DNA from: Nocardioides zhouii
GTDB taxonomy: Bacteria; Actinomycetota; Actinomycetes; Propionibacteriales; Nocardioidaceae
Assembly: GCF_004137345.1 (NCBI RefSeq)
Contig: NZ_SDWV01000029.1
Span: 1 to 54,300 of the forward strand
Direction: 5' to 3'
DNA length: 54,300 bases
Under the pieces are notes generated by a model. That model had not been told where the DNA came from, did no database searches, and was given only the letters and a program-made list of their open reading frames with translations. The position numbers and the translations under genes are program-made. Positions 29,306-37,256 of this stretch are shown one piece after another; position 1 is the stretch's first letter; every line of letters begins with the position of its first letter.

Positions 29306-29468
29306 TGATCCACGCGATGATGTAGGCGATCTCGCCCGCGCCCACCAGGCCGAAGACGACGAAGCCGAGCCGCACCAGGCCGCGGGAGATGCCGAACCGG
29401 TCCGCGAGGCCGGCGCAGACGCCGGCGATGATCTTGCCGCGACGGGGACGCACGAGGAGGGACGACAT
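29286..29468 (-). CDS. Small PspC domain membrane protein
   Basis: A 60-residue protein that is nothing but a PspC domain: basic RPRRGKIIAGVCAGLADRFGISRGLVRL followed by a membrane helix FVVFGLVGAGEIAYIIAWIIMP. PspC modules sit in the membrane and take part in envelope stress sensing. It is the smallest of three PspC proteins in the window (others at 46045 and 47397). The minus-strand sequence TAGACA ends 6 nt before ATG 29468. It starts divergently from a GAF-ANTAR regulator 56 bp away. Confidence 0.85.
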   Translation of the reverse strand: MSSLLVRPRRGKIIAGVCAGLADRFGISRGLVRLGFVVFGLVGAGEIAYIIAWIIMPKGD

Positions 29469-29474
29469 GGTCCA

Positions 29475-29480
29475 TGTCTA
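29475..29480 (-). promoter_or_regulatory. -10 box TAGACA, leaderless start (weak)
   Basis: Minus-strand TAGACA followed by 6 nt and ATG 29468. The last base departs from the TANNNT pattern. Confidence 0.35.
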
Positions 29481-29524
29481 CCCCGGTGATGGGCGGCGTC
29501 TGCATTGTGAGTCATGATCCACAG

Positions 29525-30214
29525 GTGTCCCCCGACGACGACCTCCGCGACGAGCTCGCCGCCGCCGCGCGCGAGATGCAGGACGACAGTCCGCAGGAGG
29601 CCATGCAGCGAGCGGTCATGCTCGCGACCGAGATCATCCCGGGGTGCGCCGCGGCGGGCGTGTGCGTGGTCCATCGTGGTGATCGCATCGACACCCATGC
29701 GACGAGCAACGACGCGCTGAAGGAGATCGACGTCCTGCAGCACGAGCTCGACGAGGGCCCGTGCCTCGACGCGCTGCGCGAGGACCACACGGTCCGCAGC
29801 GACGACCTGTCCACCGACGACCGCTGGCCCAGCTGGGGTCCTCGGGTCGTGGAGCGACTCGGAATCCGCAGCAGCGTGAGCTACCGGTTGTACCTGACCG
29901 ACCAGGACCTCGGCGCGCTCAACCTCTACGGCAAGGACGCCTCGGCCTTCACCGACGAGGACGTCCACGACGGCCTCGCGCTCGCCGCCCACGTGAGTGT
30001 GGCGCTCGCGGCCGCCCAGAAGGTGCAGCAGCTGGAGACGGCCCTCGGAGGCCGTACGGTCATCGCCCAGGCCACGGGCATCCTCATGGAGCGCTTCGAC
30101 CTCGACCCGGACCGCGCGTTCTCGGTGCTGAGCCGGATGTCGCAGCAGAACAACGTCAAGCTCCGGGTCCTGGCCCAGCAGATCGTCACGACCCGCCAGC
30201 TCCCGACGACCTAG
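29525..30214 (+). CDS. GAF-ANTAR transcription antitermination regulator
   Basis: A 229-residue signalling protein. The GAF domain (about 20-150) includes HELDEGPCLDALREDHTVRSDD and SSVSYRLYLTDQDLGALNLYG, the form common in actinobacteria. The ANTAR domain (about 160-225) carries ALGGRTVIAQATGILMERFD, which binds paired hairpins in nascent RNA and prevents termination. The ligand of the GAF domain is unknown. The start is uncertain: GTG 29525 leaves the first helix and has CATGAT 6 nt upstream; an in-frame ATG at 29474 overlaps the promoter of the divergent PspC gene. Confidence 0.85.
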   Translation: MSPDDDLRDELAAAAREMQDDSPQEAMQRAVMLATEIIPGCAAAGVCVVHRGDRIDTHATSNDALKEIDVLQHELDEGPCLDALREDHTVRSDDLSTDDRWPSWGPRVVERLGIRSSVSYRLYLTDQDLGALNLYGKDASAFTDEDVHDGLALAAHVSVALAAAQKVQQLETALGGRTVIAQATGILMERFDLDPDRAFSVLSRMSQQNNVKLRVLAQQIVTTRQLPTT

Positions 30215-30225
30215 GAGTCGCTCTC

Positions 30226-30231
30226 TAGGGT
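30226..30231 (+). promoter_or_regulatory. -10 box TAGGGT, leaderless GTG start
   Basis: TAGGGT followed by 6 nt and GTG 30238. Confidence 0.5.
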
Positions 30232-30237
30232 CGTCAT

Positions 30238-31461
30238 GTGCACGCAGACGTGGTCGTCGTGGGAGCAGGGCTGGCCGGGCTGCGCTGTGCGCAGGCGCTG
30301 ACCGAGGCGGGCCGTGACGTCGTGGTGCTGGAGGCCGCCGACGTCGTCGGCGGCCGGATCCGCACCGAGCGGATCGACGGCTTCCTCGTCGACCGCGGCT
30401 TCCAGCTGCTCAACCCCGCGTACCCCGCCGTACGTCGCTGGGTGGACGTCGACGCCCTGGGCCTCCAGCCCTTCGGCGCGGGCGTCGCCGCCCGCACCGA
30501 GACCGGGCTCGCCGTGCTCGGGCACCCCCTGCGCGAGCCTGCCCTCCTCCCGCAGACCCTGCGCGCGGTCGTACGTCGCCCGCGGGAGGTCGCGGCACTC
30601 GCACGGTGGGCGGCACCGCTGATGCGGCCGCGCCGTGGGACCTCGCTCGAGGAGGTGATCGGTGCGCGCGCCGACGTGGACCGGCGTACGGCCCTGGACG
30701 CCGCGGGCGTCGACGGTCTGCTGCGCCGGGTGGTCGACCGCTTCTTCGCCGGCGTCCTGCTCGAGGACGACGGCAGCACCGCCGACCGCTTCGCGCTGCT
30801 GCTGACCTGGATGTTCGCCACGGGTGTGCCCGCCCTGCCCCGCGCGGGCATGACCGCCCTGCCCGTCCAGATCGCCGCGACGCTCGGCGACCGGGTGCAC
30901 CTCGGCGAGCGGGTCCACGTCGTCACGGGTACGTCGGTCGGCACCGACGCCGGCACCTGGACCGCCGACCATGTCGTCGTCGCCACTGGTGCGGCCGCGG
31001 CGGCCGCACTGACCACCGTGCCGGCGACGACCACCAAGGGCGTCGTCACCATGTGGTGGGCGGCGCCGGATGCTCCCGACACCGACCTGCTCCACGTCGA
31101 CGCGCGACGCACACCGACCGGCCCCCTCGTCAACGCCGCCGTCGTGTCCCGGGCGGCTCCGTCCTACGCACCGGCGGGACGCCACCTCCTGGAGGGCTCC
31201 GCGCTGATGGGACCCGGCCGCGACACCGACGAGGCGTCGATGCGCCGCCACGCCGGCGACCTGCTCGGCGCCGACACCCGCGGCTGGGAGGTGGTGGTCC
31301 GCCACGAGGTCCCCGACGCCCTCCCGGCGCAGCCCGCGCCGTACGTCTCGCGCCAGCCGTTGCGGGTGGGCGACGTGATCGTCTGCGGCGACCACCGCGA
31401 CACCGGCTCCATCCAGGGCGCGCTGGTCAGTGGCCAGCGGGCCGCCGAGGTGATCCTGTGA
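30238..31461 (+). CDS. FAD-dependent oxidoreductase, amine oxidase/phytoene desaturase-like
   Basis: A 407-residue flavoprotein. The N-terminal dinucleotide fold is VVVVGAGLAGLRCAQALTEAG, followed by the second FAD motif VVGGRIRTERIDGFLVDRGFQ, and the C-terminal GDHRDTGSIQGALVSGQRAAE closes the flavin site, as in the protoporphyrinogen oxidase and phytoene desaturase group. The substrate is unknown. The C-terminal TGA overlaps the GTG of a second, shorter FAD oxidoreductase. The two may act in one pathway, or the pair may reflect duplication followed by divergence. Confidence 0.85.
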   Translation: MHADVVVVGAGLAGLRCAQALTEAGRDVVVLEAADVVGGRIRTERIDGFLVDRGFQLLNPAYPAVRRWVDVDALGLQPFGAGVAARTETGLAVLGHPLREPALLPQTLRAVVRRPREVAALARWAAPLMRPRRGTSLEEVIGARADVDRRTALDAAGVDGLLRRVVDRFFAGVLLEDDGSTADRFALLLTWMFATGVPALPRAGMTALPVQIAATLGDRVHLGERVHVVTGTSVGTDAGTWTADHVVVATGAAAAAALTTVPATTTKGVVTMWWAAPDAPDTDLLHVDARRTPTGPLVNAAVVSRAAPSYAPAGRHLLEGSALMGPGRDTDEASMRRHAGDLLGADTRGWEVVVRHEVPDALPAQPAPYVSRQPLRVGDVIVCGDHRDTGSIQGALVSGQRAAEVIL

Positions 31462-32432
31462 CGACGCCGGAGGTCGTGGTCGTCGGCGCCGGGCTGGCCG
31501 GGGTGGCCTGCGCGCGCGAGCTGCGGGTCGCGGGCCTGAGCGTCCGCGTCGTCGATCGCGGTCACGTGCCCGGCGGCCGGATGGCGTCGCGCCGGCTGTG
31601 GGAGCGACCGGTGGACCTCGGTGCGTCCTACCTCACCGCCGCCGACCCGGAGTTCCTCGCCGTGGTGGAGGACTGGGCCGGGCGCGGGCTCGCGGCACGC
31701 TGGACCGACACCTTCACGGTGCTGGGCGACGCCGAGGCGGCTGACAAGGTCGGTCCGGTGCGCTGGGGTGCGCCTCGTGGTCTTCGCTCGCTGGTCGAGG
31801 ACCTGGCGCTCGACCTGGACGTGGAGCGCGTCGAGGTCGCGAGCGTCGACGAGGTACGCGGCGGAGCGCAGGCCGTCGTCCTCGCGATGCCCGATCCGCA
31901 GGCGCGTCGGCTCGTCGACGGCCATCCCGTGGCCGACGTCCTCGACCGCGCGTGGGAGCCCGTGCTCGCCCTCGCCGCCCGGTGGCCCGCCCGCACCTGG
32001 GACGGCGTGAGCCCGTCCGGACGGTTCGAGGGCGCCTTCGTCAACGACGACCCGGTGATCGGCTGGATCGCCGACGACGGCCGCCGGCGCGGCGACGACG
32101 CCCCGGTCCTGGTCGCCCACTCGACGCCCGACCTGGCCGCGCGCCACCTCGCCGACCCGTCGGCAGCGGCGCCGGAGATGGTCGCCGGCCTCCGTCGACT
32201 GCTCCACCTCGACGAGCCTGAGGACGTCCACCTCCACCGGTGGACGTTCGCCCGGCCGGTCGGCCGGCGCGAGGCGTCGTACGCCCTCGTCGACGGTCCG
32301 GGCGGCCCGGTCGCCGTGTGCGGCGACGGCTGGGGCCCGTCGCCCAAGGTCGAGACGGCCTGGCTCTCCGGCACCCGCCTCGGGCGCGAGCTGGGTCAGC
32401 GGCTGAGTGCGGACAGGTCGCGCTCGGCGTAG
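31458..32432 (+). CDS. FAD-dependent oxidoreductase, renalase-like
   Basis: A 324-residue flavoprotein beginning directly with EVVVVGAGLAGVACARELR and then VPGGRMASRRLW, a pattern typical of the renalase-like branch of NAD(P)/FAD enzymes, which act on small reduced cofactors. The C-terminal part has FARPVGRREASYALVDG and CGDGWGPSPKVETAWLSG, which is also a conserved renalase-like end. GTG 31458 overlaps the preceding stop. The last 37 bp overlap the convergent pentapeptide-DinB gene. Confidence 0.85.
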   Translation: MTTPEVVVVGAGLAGVACARELRVAGLSVRVVDRGHVPGGRMASRRLWERPVDLGASYLTAADPEFLAVVEDWAGRGLAARWTDTFTVLGDAEAADKVGPVRWGAPRGLRSLVEDLALDLDVERVEVASVDEVRGGAQAVVLAMPDPQARRLVDGHPVADVLDRAWEPVLALAARWPARTWDGVSPSGRFEGAFVNDDPVIGWIADDGRRRGDDAPVLVAHSTPDLAARHLADPSAAAPEMVAGLRRLLHLDEPEDVHLHRWTFARPVGRREASYALVDGPGGPVAVCGDGWGPSPKVETAWLSGTRLGRELGQRLSADRSRSA

Positions 32433-33190
32433 AGCCGGTGCTCCCACTCCTCGCTGAGGACGACCCGGAGGCAGTCGGCGGCCGTGAGCCCGGTGGCGTC
32501 GGTGAGGAACGGCGTGGCCGAGGTGACGGGGCGGGCCAGGGCGGCCTCGGACAGCCCGTCGAGCACCTCCGCCACCGTCCTGCGCCTCTGCTGCCGCTGC
32601 GCCATGACCTCGTGGAGCTCCGGGCGGATCCGCCGTGCCCACGGCACTCCGTCGAGGACGGGCGCCTCGTCCCACGGGAGGTCGAGCGGGTGCCACGGTG
32701 AGGGCTGTGCGAGGACCACGCCGCCGACCCAGCAGGCGTGCGCGAAGCCCAGGTGGCGCAGGGTCTCGATGAACGACCACTCGCCGTCGACCTGCTCGTG
32801 GAGCTTCTCGGTCGGGAGCGTCCGGGCGAGCGCCATCGTCTCGCCCCAGAGCCGGTCCATCGTCGCGAACGCGTCCCGGAAGCCGGCCACGTCGGTCGGC
32901 GACATCAGCGCGCGCTCGGGCATCCGTCGGTTGAGCTCGGCCTCCACGAGCGGCACCACGTCGACGCCGTTGACGAGGAGCCGTACGACCTCGCCGTAGA
33001 TCTCCAGGTCGGGGATCTCGACACCGGTCATCCGGACCCCGTCGAAGTAGGCCGCCCGCACCCGGGTGTTGCTGAGGTTGACCTCACGGAGGTCCAGACC
33101 GCTCATGTCGACCTGGCGGAACGTGCTTCCCGAGAGGTCGACCTGCTGGAAGCTCGACCCCGAGAGGTCCTGTTCGCTGAAGTCGCTCAT
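32396..33190 (-). CDS. Pentapeptide repeat-DinB fusion protein
   Basis: A 264-residue protein with an N-terminal run of pentapeptide repeats (about 1-50; FSEQDLSGSSFQQVDLSGST and similar to about FDGVRMTG) joined through EIPDLEIYGEVV to a C-terminal DinB-like four-helix domain (about 70-260). The latter includes LRHLGFAHACWVGG with the histidines of the metal site and WEHRLYAERDLSAL. DinB-like proteins often are thiol-dependent transferases (mycothiol in actinobacteria). ATG 33190 is chosen since TAGCCT is 6 nt upstream; a GTG two codons earlier would overlap that hexamer. Confidence 0.85.
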   Translation of the reverse strand: MSDFSEQDLSGSSFQQVDLSGSTFRQVDMSGLDLREVNLSNTRVRAAYFDGVRMTGVEIPDLEIYGEVVRLLVNGVDVVPLVEAELNRRMPERALMSPTDVAGFRDAFATMDRLWGETMALARTLPTEKLHEQVDGEWSFIETLRHLGFAHACWVGGVVLAQPSPWHPLDLPWDEAPVLDGVPWARRIRPELHEVMAQRQQRRRTVAEVLDGLSEAALARPVTSATPFLTDATGLTAADCLRVVLSEEWEHRLYAERDLSALSR

Positions 33191-33196
33191 GGGCAC

Positions 33197-33202
33197 AGGC
33201 TA
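33197..33202 (-). promoter_or_regulatory. -10 box TAGCCT, leaderless start
   Basis: Minus-strand TAGCCT followed by 6 nt and ATG 33190. Confidence 0.45.
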
Positions 33203-33257
33203 GAAGGTGTTGCGGACGATCGGCGACCGGTTCGATCAAGACAAGTAAGTCAGTAGA

Positions 33258-33263
33258 TATTGT
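33258..33263 (+). promoter_or_regulatory. -10 box TATTGT, leaderless start of broken nitroreductase
   Basis: TATTGT followed by 6 nt and ATG 33270. The surrounding 35 bp are unusually AT-rich for the window. Confidence 0.5.
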
Positions 33264-33269
33264 TGCTTT

Positions 33270-33922
33270 ATGACGACCACGGGGCACGCAGTGGAGACCG
33301 GCTGGAACCAGCGCTACGGCGACCCGTACGACGACCTCCCGCCGGTGCCCGACTCGGTCCGGGTCCAGCTCGCGCACCGCTCCGTACGCCGCTTCCTGCC
33401 CGGCGAGGTCTCCGAGGGAGACCTGCGCACCCTGGTCGCCGCGGCACAGTCGGCGCCGACGTCGTCGAACCTCCAGCCCTGGAGACGGCCCTCATCGGCT
33501 TCATCGACGTGGCGCTCGCCGCACAGAACGCCGTCGTCGCGGCCGAGGCCCTCGGTCTGGGGTCGTGCTACGTCGGAGCGATCCGCAACCGCCCCGAGGA
33601 GGTGGCCGCCGAGCTCGGGCTGCCCCCGCACGCCATCGCCGCCTTCGGTCTCGCGGTGGGTCGCCCCGACCCGACGGAGGATGCCGGGGTCAAGCCGCGG
33701 CTGCCGCAGCAGGCGGTGCTGCACCACGAGCAGTACGACGCCGGGCTGGCCGACGCCCACCTGGCGACGTACGACGAGAGGCTGGCGACCTACAACGCCC
33801 GCCACGGCCTCGCCGGTGCGTGGACCGACCGGGTGCTGACGCGGCTCGCCGGTCCGGAGTCGATGGCCGGGCGACACCGGCTGCGCGAGGCGCTCGAGCG
33901 GCTGGGCCTGCCGGTGCGCTGA
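33270..33922 (+). pseudogene. Nitroreductase family gene with internal deletion
   Basis: Codons from 33270 read a normal nitroreductase N terminus: LAHRSVRRFLPGEVSEGDLR, VAAAQSAPTSSNLQPW. The frame should then carry the VVAV...L..LAGDQ..V..AP segment, but it breaks at about 33477-33486 and another frame continues with LETALIGFIDVALAAQNAVV, AAEALGLGSCYVGAIRNRPE and the expected C-terminal half to 33922. Some 45-50 codons of the FMN-binding core appear to be missing and the joint is out of frame. The likely original was an NfsA-like NADPH-dependent FMN nitroreductase of about 265 residues. The gene is probably non-functional. Confidence 0.8.
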
Positions 33923-33929
33923 GCGCGAC

Positions 33930-34145
33930 CTACCAGGTGAGCTCGATCTCCACCTCGTTGGACTCGCCGAGCTCCACCTCGACCTTGAGGTTCACCTCGT
34001 CGGGCACCGCGACGGTGATGCGGCCGCCGTCGCGGGCGAACTCCACCGAGTTGTGCTTCGCGAGCGAGTCGGCGAGTGCGCGCAGCTTGGCGGCGGCGTC
34101 CTCGCGGGTCATGGTCCGGGTCTCGTCCATCTCGAAGAGGTCCAT
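33930..34145 (-). CDS. Amphi-Trp domain protein
   Basis: A 71-residue protein matching the amphi-Trp domain: a helical N-terminal half (MTREDAAAKLRALADSLAKH), a strand with ITVAVPDEVNLKVEVELGES and the closing EIELTW, where the terminal tryptophan gives the domain its name. Function is unknown. The start at 34145 follows TAGGTT by 7 nt, which fixes the short form as complete. The gene ends 7 bp from the convergent broken nitroreductase gene. Confidence 0.85.
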   Translation of the reverse strand: MDLFEMDETRTMTREDAAAKLRALADSLAKHNSVEFARDGGRITVAVPDEVNLKVEVELGESNEVEIELTW

Positions 34146-34152
34146 GCTCCCG

Positions 34153-34158
34153 AACCTA
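34153..34158 (-). promoter_or_regulatory. -10 box TAGGTT, leaderless start
   Basis: Minus-strand TAGGTT followed by 7 nt and ATG 34145. It lies between the acyl-CoA dehydrogenase stop and the amphi-Trp start, so the latter need not belong to the upstream operon. Confidence 0.55.
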
Positions 34159-34166
34159 GCCAGTGG

Positions 34167-35315
34167 CTACAACCCGAGCATCCGCCCGATGATCTCCTTC
34201 TGGATCTCGGTGGTCCCGCCGTAGATCGTCTGGATCCGCGAGTCGGTGTACGCCTTGGAGATCGGGTACTCGTTCATGTACCCGTAGCCGCCGTGCAGCT
34301 GGACGCCCGCGTCCACGACCCGCTTCTGGAGCTCGGTGGTCCACCACTTCGCCATCGACGCCAGCGCGGTGTCGACCTCGCCGGCGTTGAGCCGCAGCAC
34401 GCAGTCGTTGATGAAGACCCTCGCGATGTGGGCCTCGGTCGCCATCTCGGCCAGCACGAAGCGGTTGTGCTGGAACTTCCCGATCGGCTTGCCGAACGCC
34501 TCGCGCTCCTTGGCGTACGTCAGGCACAGGTCGAGGACGTGCTCGATCGCGGCGACCGCGATGCAGCCGATGGAGATCCGCTCCTGCGGCAGGTTCTGCA
34601 TGAGCGAGACGAATCCCGACCCCGCCTCGCCGAGCAGGTTCTCCTTCGGCACATGGACGTCGGTGAACGACAGCTCGGCCGTGTCCTGGGCGTGCAGCCC
34701 CATCTTCTCGAGGTTGCGGCCGCGCTCGAAGCCCTCCATGCCGCGCTCGACGACAAGCAGCGAGATGCCCTGGTGGCCGGCGTCGGGGTCGGTGCGGCAG
34801 ACGACGATGACCAGGTCGGCCAGGATGCCGTTGGAGATGAAGGTCTTCGACCCGTTGAGGACGTAGTGGTCGCCCGCGTCGACGGCCGACGTACGGATCC
34901 CCTGGAGGTCCGAGCCCGCGCCCGGCTCGGTCATCGCGATCGCGGTCACCAGGTCGCCGGACACGCAGCCCGGCAGCCAGCGCTGCTTCTGCTCGTCGGT
35001 CCCGAGGGAGGAGATGTAGGGGACGATGATGTCGCTGTGCACGGCGAAGCCCGGGCCGGAGGCGCCGGCGCGCGCCGACTCCTCGGCGAGCACCATGTTG
35101 TAGCGGAAGTCCGCGATGCCGGGCCCGCCGAAGGCCTCGTCGACGTCGAAGCACAGCAGCCCGCGCTCGCCCGCCTTGCGCCACACCTCGCGGTCGACGA
35201 TGCCGTCGCGCTCCCACTGCTCGTGGAAGGGCACGACCTCCTTGTCGAAGAACGCGCGCGCGACGGCGCGGAAGTCCTCGTGCTCCTGCTCGAGGATGCT
35301 GGGGCGGTCAGGCAT
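34167..35315 (-). CDS. Acyl-CoA dehydrogenase
   Basis: A 382-residue flavoenzyme that introduces an alpha-beta double bond into an acyl-CoA. It has VTAIAMTEPGAGSDLQGIRT in the FAD/substrate region, NGSKTFISNGILADLVIVV, the QKRVVDAGVQLHGGYGYMNE segment, and the C-terminal IQTIYGGTTEIQKEIIGRML with the catalytic glutamate of short- and medium-chain enzymes. The start at 35315 has AGGAG 6 nt upstream. It is the third gene of a unit with an LLM oxidoreductase and an MpaB-like protein; its start overlaps the end of the latter by 8 bp. Confidence 0.93.
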   Translation of the reverse strand: MPDRPSILEQEHEDFRAVARAFFDKEVVPFHEQWERDGIVDREVWRKAGERGLLCFDVDEAFGGPGIADFRYNMVLAEESARAGASGPGFAVHSDIIVPYISSLGTDEQKQRWLPGCVSGDLVTAIAMTEPGAGSDLQGIRTSAVDAGDHYVLNGSKTFISNGILADLVIVVCRTDPDAGHQGISLLVVERGMEGFERGRNLEKMGLHAQDTAELSFTDVHVPKENLLGEAGSGFVSLMQNLPQERISIGCIAVAAIEHVLDLCLTYAKEREAFGKPIGKFQHNRFVLAEMATEAHIARVFINDCVLRLNAGEVDTALASMAKWWTTELQKRVVDAGVQLHGGYGYMNEYPISKAYTDSRIQTIYGGTTEIQKEIIGRMLGL

Positions 35316-36183
35316 GTGACTCCTTGGTGTTCAGGGCGTCGAGCATCGCGAGGGGACCGAGGTCTTCCAGGCGGTGCCCGTCGGGATAGGTCGTGGGACG
35401 GTGGGCGTACGCCGTCCGTCGCGGCGGCGCGAGCCGGAGCAGACGTCCGCGCAGCCGCAGGCCGCGTCGGACAGAGCGGACGAACCAGCGTGGCTGGCGC
35501 GGCAGGCCGAGCGCCTCGCGCAGCGGCTCGTCCATCACCGCGATCGTGACGCGGCGCAGCAGTGGTCGCAGGGGCGGCGGCGCCACCTCGCGCGCGATCC
35601 GGATCGACGCCTCGGCGAGCCTGGTGCTGGCCGGGGTGTGGGCGAAGTGCTGGCGCTCGTAGTCGACGAGCAGCGTGAGGTAGCCGTCGTACGTCGTGGG
35701 CAGGCCCTTGATGCCCATCAGCTCGCCGAAGCGGGTCGTCACCCTCGTGATCGCGACCAGCTCGTGCGGGTCGAGGGAGCGCCAGCCGTAGGCCTCGATC
35801 CACCGGACCGGCCCGACGATGGTGGTGGCCAGGACGTACGCGAGCTCGTCCTGCGGGATGTCGTAGTGGCCGTGGATCCGGTTGAGCCGGCGCAGCGCGG
35901 CGTGGGAGCGGGTCGAGTCGATGCCGTCGAGGGTCGCCTCGTCACCGATCAGGATGGTGTCGTCGTAGCGCTTGACGCCGTGGTCCTCGAACTCGCGCGT
36001 CCGGTCGAGCAGCGCCGCGATCGACGGGATGCCGTAGTCGCGCATGAAGGCGATGCCGGTGCCCTGGACGTAGTCCCAGGGGAACTCGAAGCGCGCCGTC
36101 AGCCGCAGGATCTCGTCGAAGTCGACCTCCGGGTCCAGCTGCTGGATCCGGTGGAGGTGGGCGAAGCGACCGGGCGAGTGCAC
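35308..36183 (-). CDS. MpaB/DUF2236-like oxygenase
   Basis: A 291-residue helical protein of the DUF2236/oxygenase MpaB' family. It contains KRYDDTILIGDEATLDG, HAALRRLNRIHGHYDIPQDE, ATTIVGPVRWIEAYGWRSLD and TTRFGELMGIKGLP, which match the conserved blocks of that family. Members include latex-clearing-like oxygenases and the mycophenolic acid enzyme MpaB', but most are uncharacterised. The GTG at 36183 is 4 bp after the LLM gene stop and starts at the first conserved segment (HLHRIQQLDPEVDF). Translation coupling with both neighbours is likely. Confidence 0.8.
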   Translation of the reverse strand: MHSPGRFAHLHRIQQLDPEVDFDEILRLTARFEFPWDYVQGTGIAFMRDYGIPSIAALLDRTREFEDHGVKRYDDTILIGDEATLDGIDSTRSHAALRRLNRIHGHYDIPQDELAYVLATTIVGPVRWIEAYGWRSLDPHELVAITRVTTRFGELMGIKGLPTTYDGYLTLLVDYERQHFAHTPASTRLAEASIRIAREVAPPPLRPLLRRVTIAVMDEPLREALGLPRQPRWFVRSVRRGLRLRGRLLRLAPPRRTAYAHRPTTYPDGHRLEDLGPLAMLDALNTKESHA

Positions 36184-36187
36184 GGGC

Positions 36188-37228
36188 TCAGGACACCCAT
36201 TCCTTGACCTGCGCGACGGTGGCCGCGGGGTCGTCGGAGACGGGCGTGATGTTGAGGTCGGTGACGCCGGCCTCCCGGAAGGCGGCGATCCGCTCCTTGA
36301 CGTACGACTCGGGGCCGACGAGGTTGGCGGCCTCCAGCCACTCGGTGGGGATGAGCGCCTCGGCCTCCTTCTTCTTGCCGGAGAGGTAGAGGTCCTGGAT
36401 CTCCTCGGCCTCCTTCTCGTACCCATAAGACCGTGCGACGTCGTTGTAGAAGTTCTTTCCCTTGGCGCCCATGCCGCCGACGTAGAGGGCGAAGATCGGC
36501 CGCGCGAAGTCGAGCAGCGCCTTGGTCTCCGGGCCCTCGCCGATCGCGACCATGCCGCCCGCCATCACCTGCAGGGGAGCGAGTCCCTCCTGCCGCTTGG
36601 CGTTGCCGGTCGCGAGCGCGTCGCCCCAGACCAGGTGCGCCTTCTCGGGGTGGAAGAGGTGGGGGATCCAGCCGTCGGCGATCTCGGCGGTCTGCTCGAC
36701 GTTCTTGGGGCCGAGGGCCGCGATCCAGATCGGGATCGTGTCGCGCTCGGGCTTGGTCAGCAGCTTGAGCGGCTTGCCGAGCCCAGTGACGGCGCCGTCG
36801 TCCTTGGTCAGCGGGAGGTGGAACTCGCCATTCGCGGTCAGCGGCTCACGCTTGAGGCCGCTCCGGATGATCTCGACGACCTCCTGGGTCCGCGCCATCG
36901 GCTTCTTGTACGGAACGCCGTGGAAGCCCTCGATCACCTGCGGGCCGCTCACCCCGATGCCGAGGATCGCGCGGCCCCCGCTGACGTTGTCGAGGCCGGC
37001 GGCGGTCTGCAGCAGCGCGCCCGGCGTACGCGAGTAGATGTTGAGGATGCCCGACCCGATCTGGATCGTGTCGGTCTTCGCTGCGAGGTAGCCCATCAGC
37101 GTGGGGGAGTCGAAGCCGTACGCCTCCGCGACCCACACGCTGTCGAGCCCGGCCTTCTCCAGGGTGACGACCTGGTCGGCCGCGCTGCGGGGGTTTCCGT
37201 CGTACATGAGGAGGGTGGCGAGACGCAT
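36188..37228 (-). CDS. LLM class F420-dependent oxidoreductase
   Basis: A 346-residue luciferase-like monooxygenase fold protein. The N terminus MRLATLLMYDGNPRSAADQV, the AKTDTIQIGSGILNIYSRTP loop and ALGPKNVEQTAEIADGWIPH are typical of the mycobacterial/nocardioform F420-dependent subgroup related to Rv3520c-like proteins. These often work in lipid, steroid or xenobiotic pathways using F420H2 or FMNH2. It heads the operon with the MpaB-like protein and acyl-CoA dehydrogenase. A perfect 19-bp palindrome ends 9 bp from its start and probably controls it. Confidence 0.9.
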   Translation of the reverse strand: MRLATLLMYDGNPRSAADQVVTLEKAGLDSVWVAEAYGFDSPTLMGYLAAKTDTIQIGSGILNIYSRTPGALLQTAAGLDNVSGGRAILGIGVSGPQVIEGFHGVPYKKPMARTQEVVEIIRSGLKREPLTANGEFHLPLTKDDGAVTGLGKPLKLLTKPERDTIPIWIAALGPKNVEQTAEIADGWIPHLFHPEKAHLVWGDALATGNAKRQEGLAPLQVMAGGMVAIGEGPETKALLDFARPIFALYVGGMGAKGKNFYNDVARSYGYEKEAEEIQDLYLSGKKKEAEALIPTEWLEAANLVGPESYVKERIAAFREAGVTDLNITPVSDDPAATVAQVKEWVS

Positions 37229-37237
37229 GCCGCAACT

Positions 37238-37256
37238 GTGACAGTTTCACTGTCAC
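37238..37256. promoter_or_regulatory. Perfect palindrome, probable repressor operator
   Basis: GTGACAGTTTCACTGTCAC has 8-bp arms around a 3-bp centre. It starts 9 bp before the LLM start codon, overlapping the expected core promoter, and includes the last bases of the EVE gene. Size and symmetry fit a TetR-type dimer site. Confidence 0.7.
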
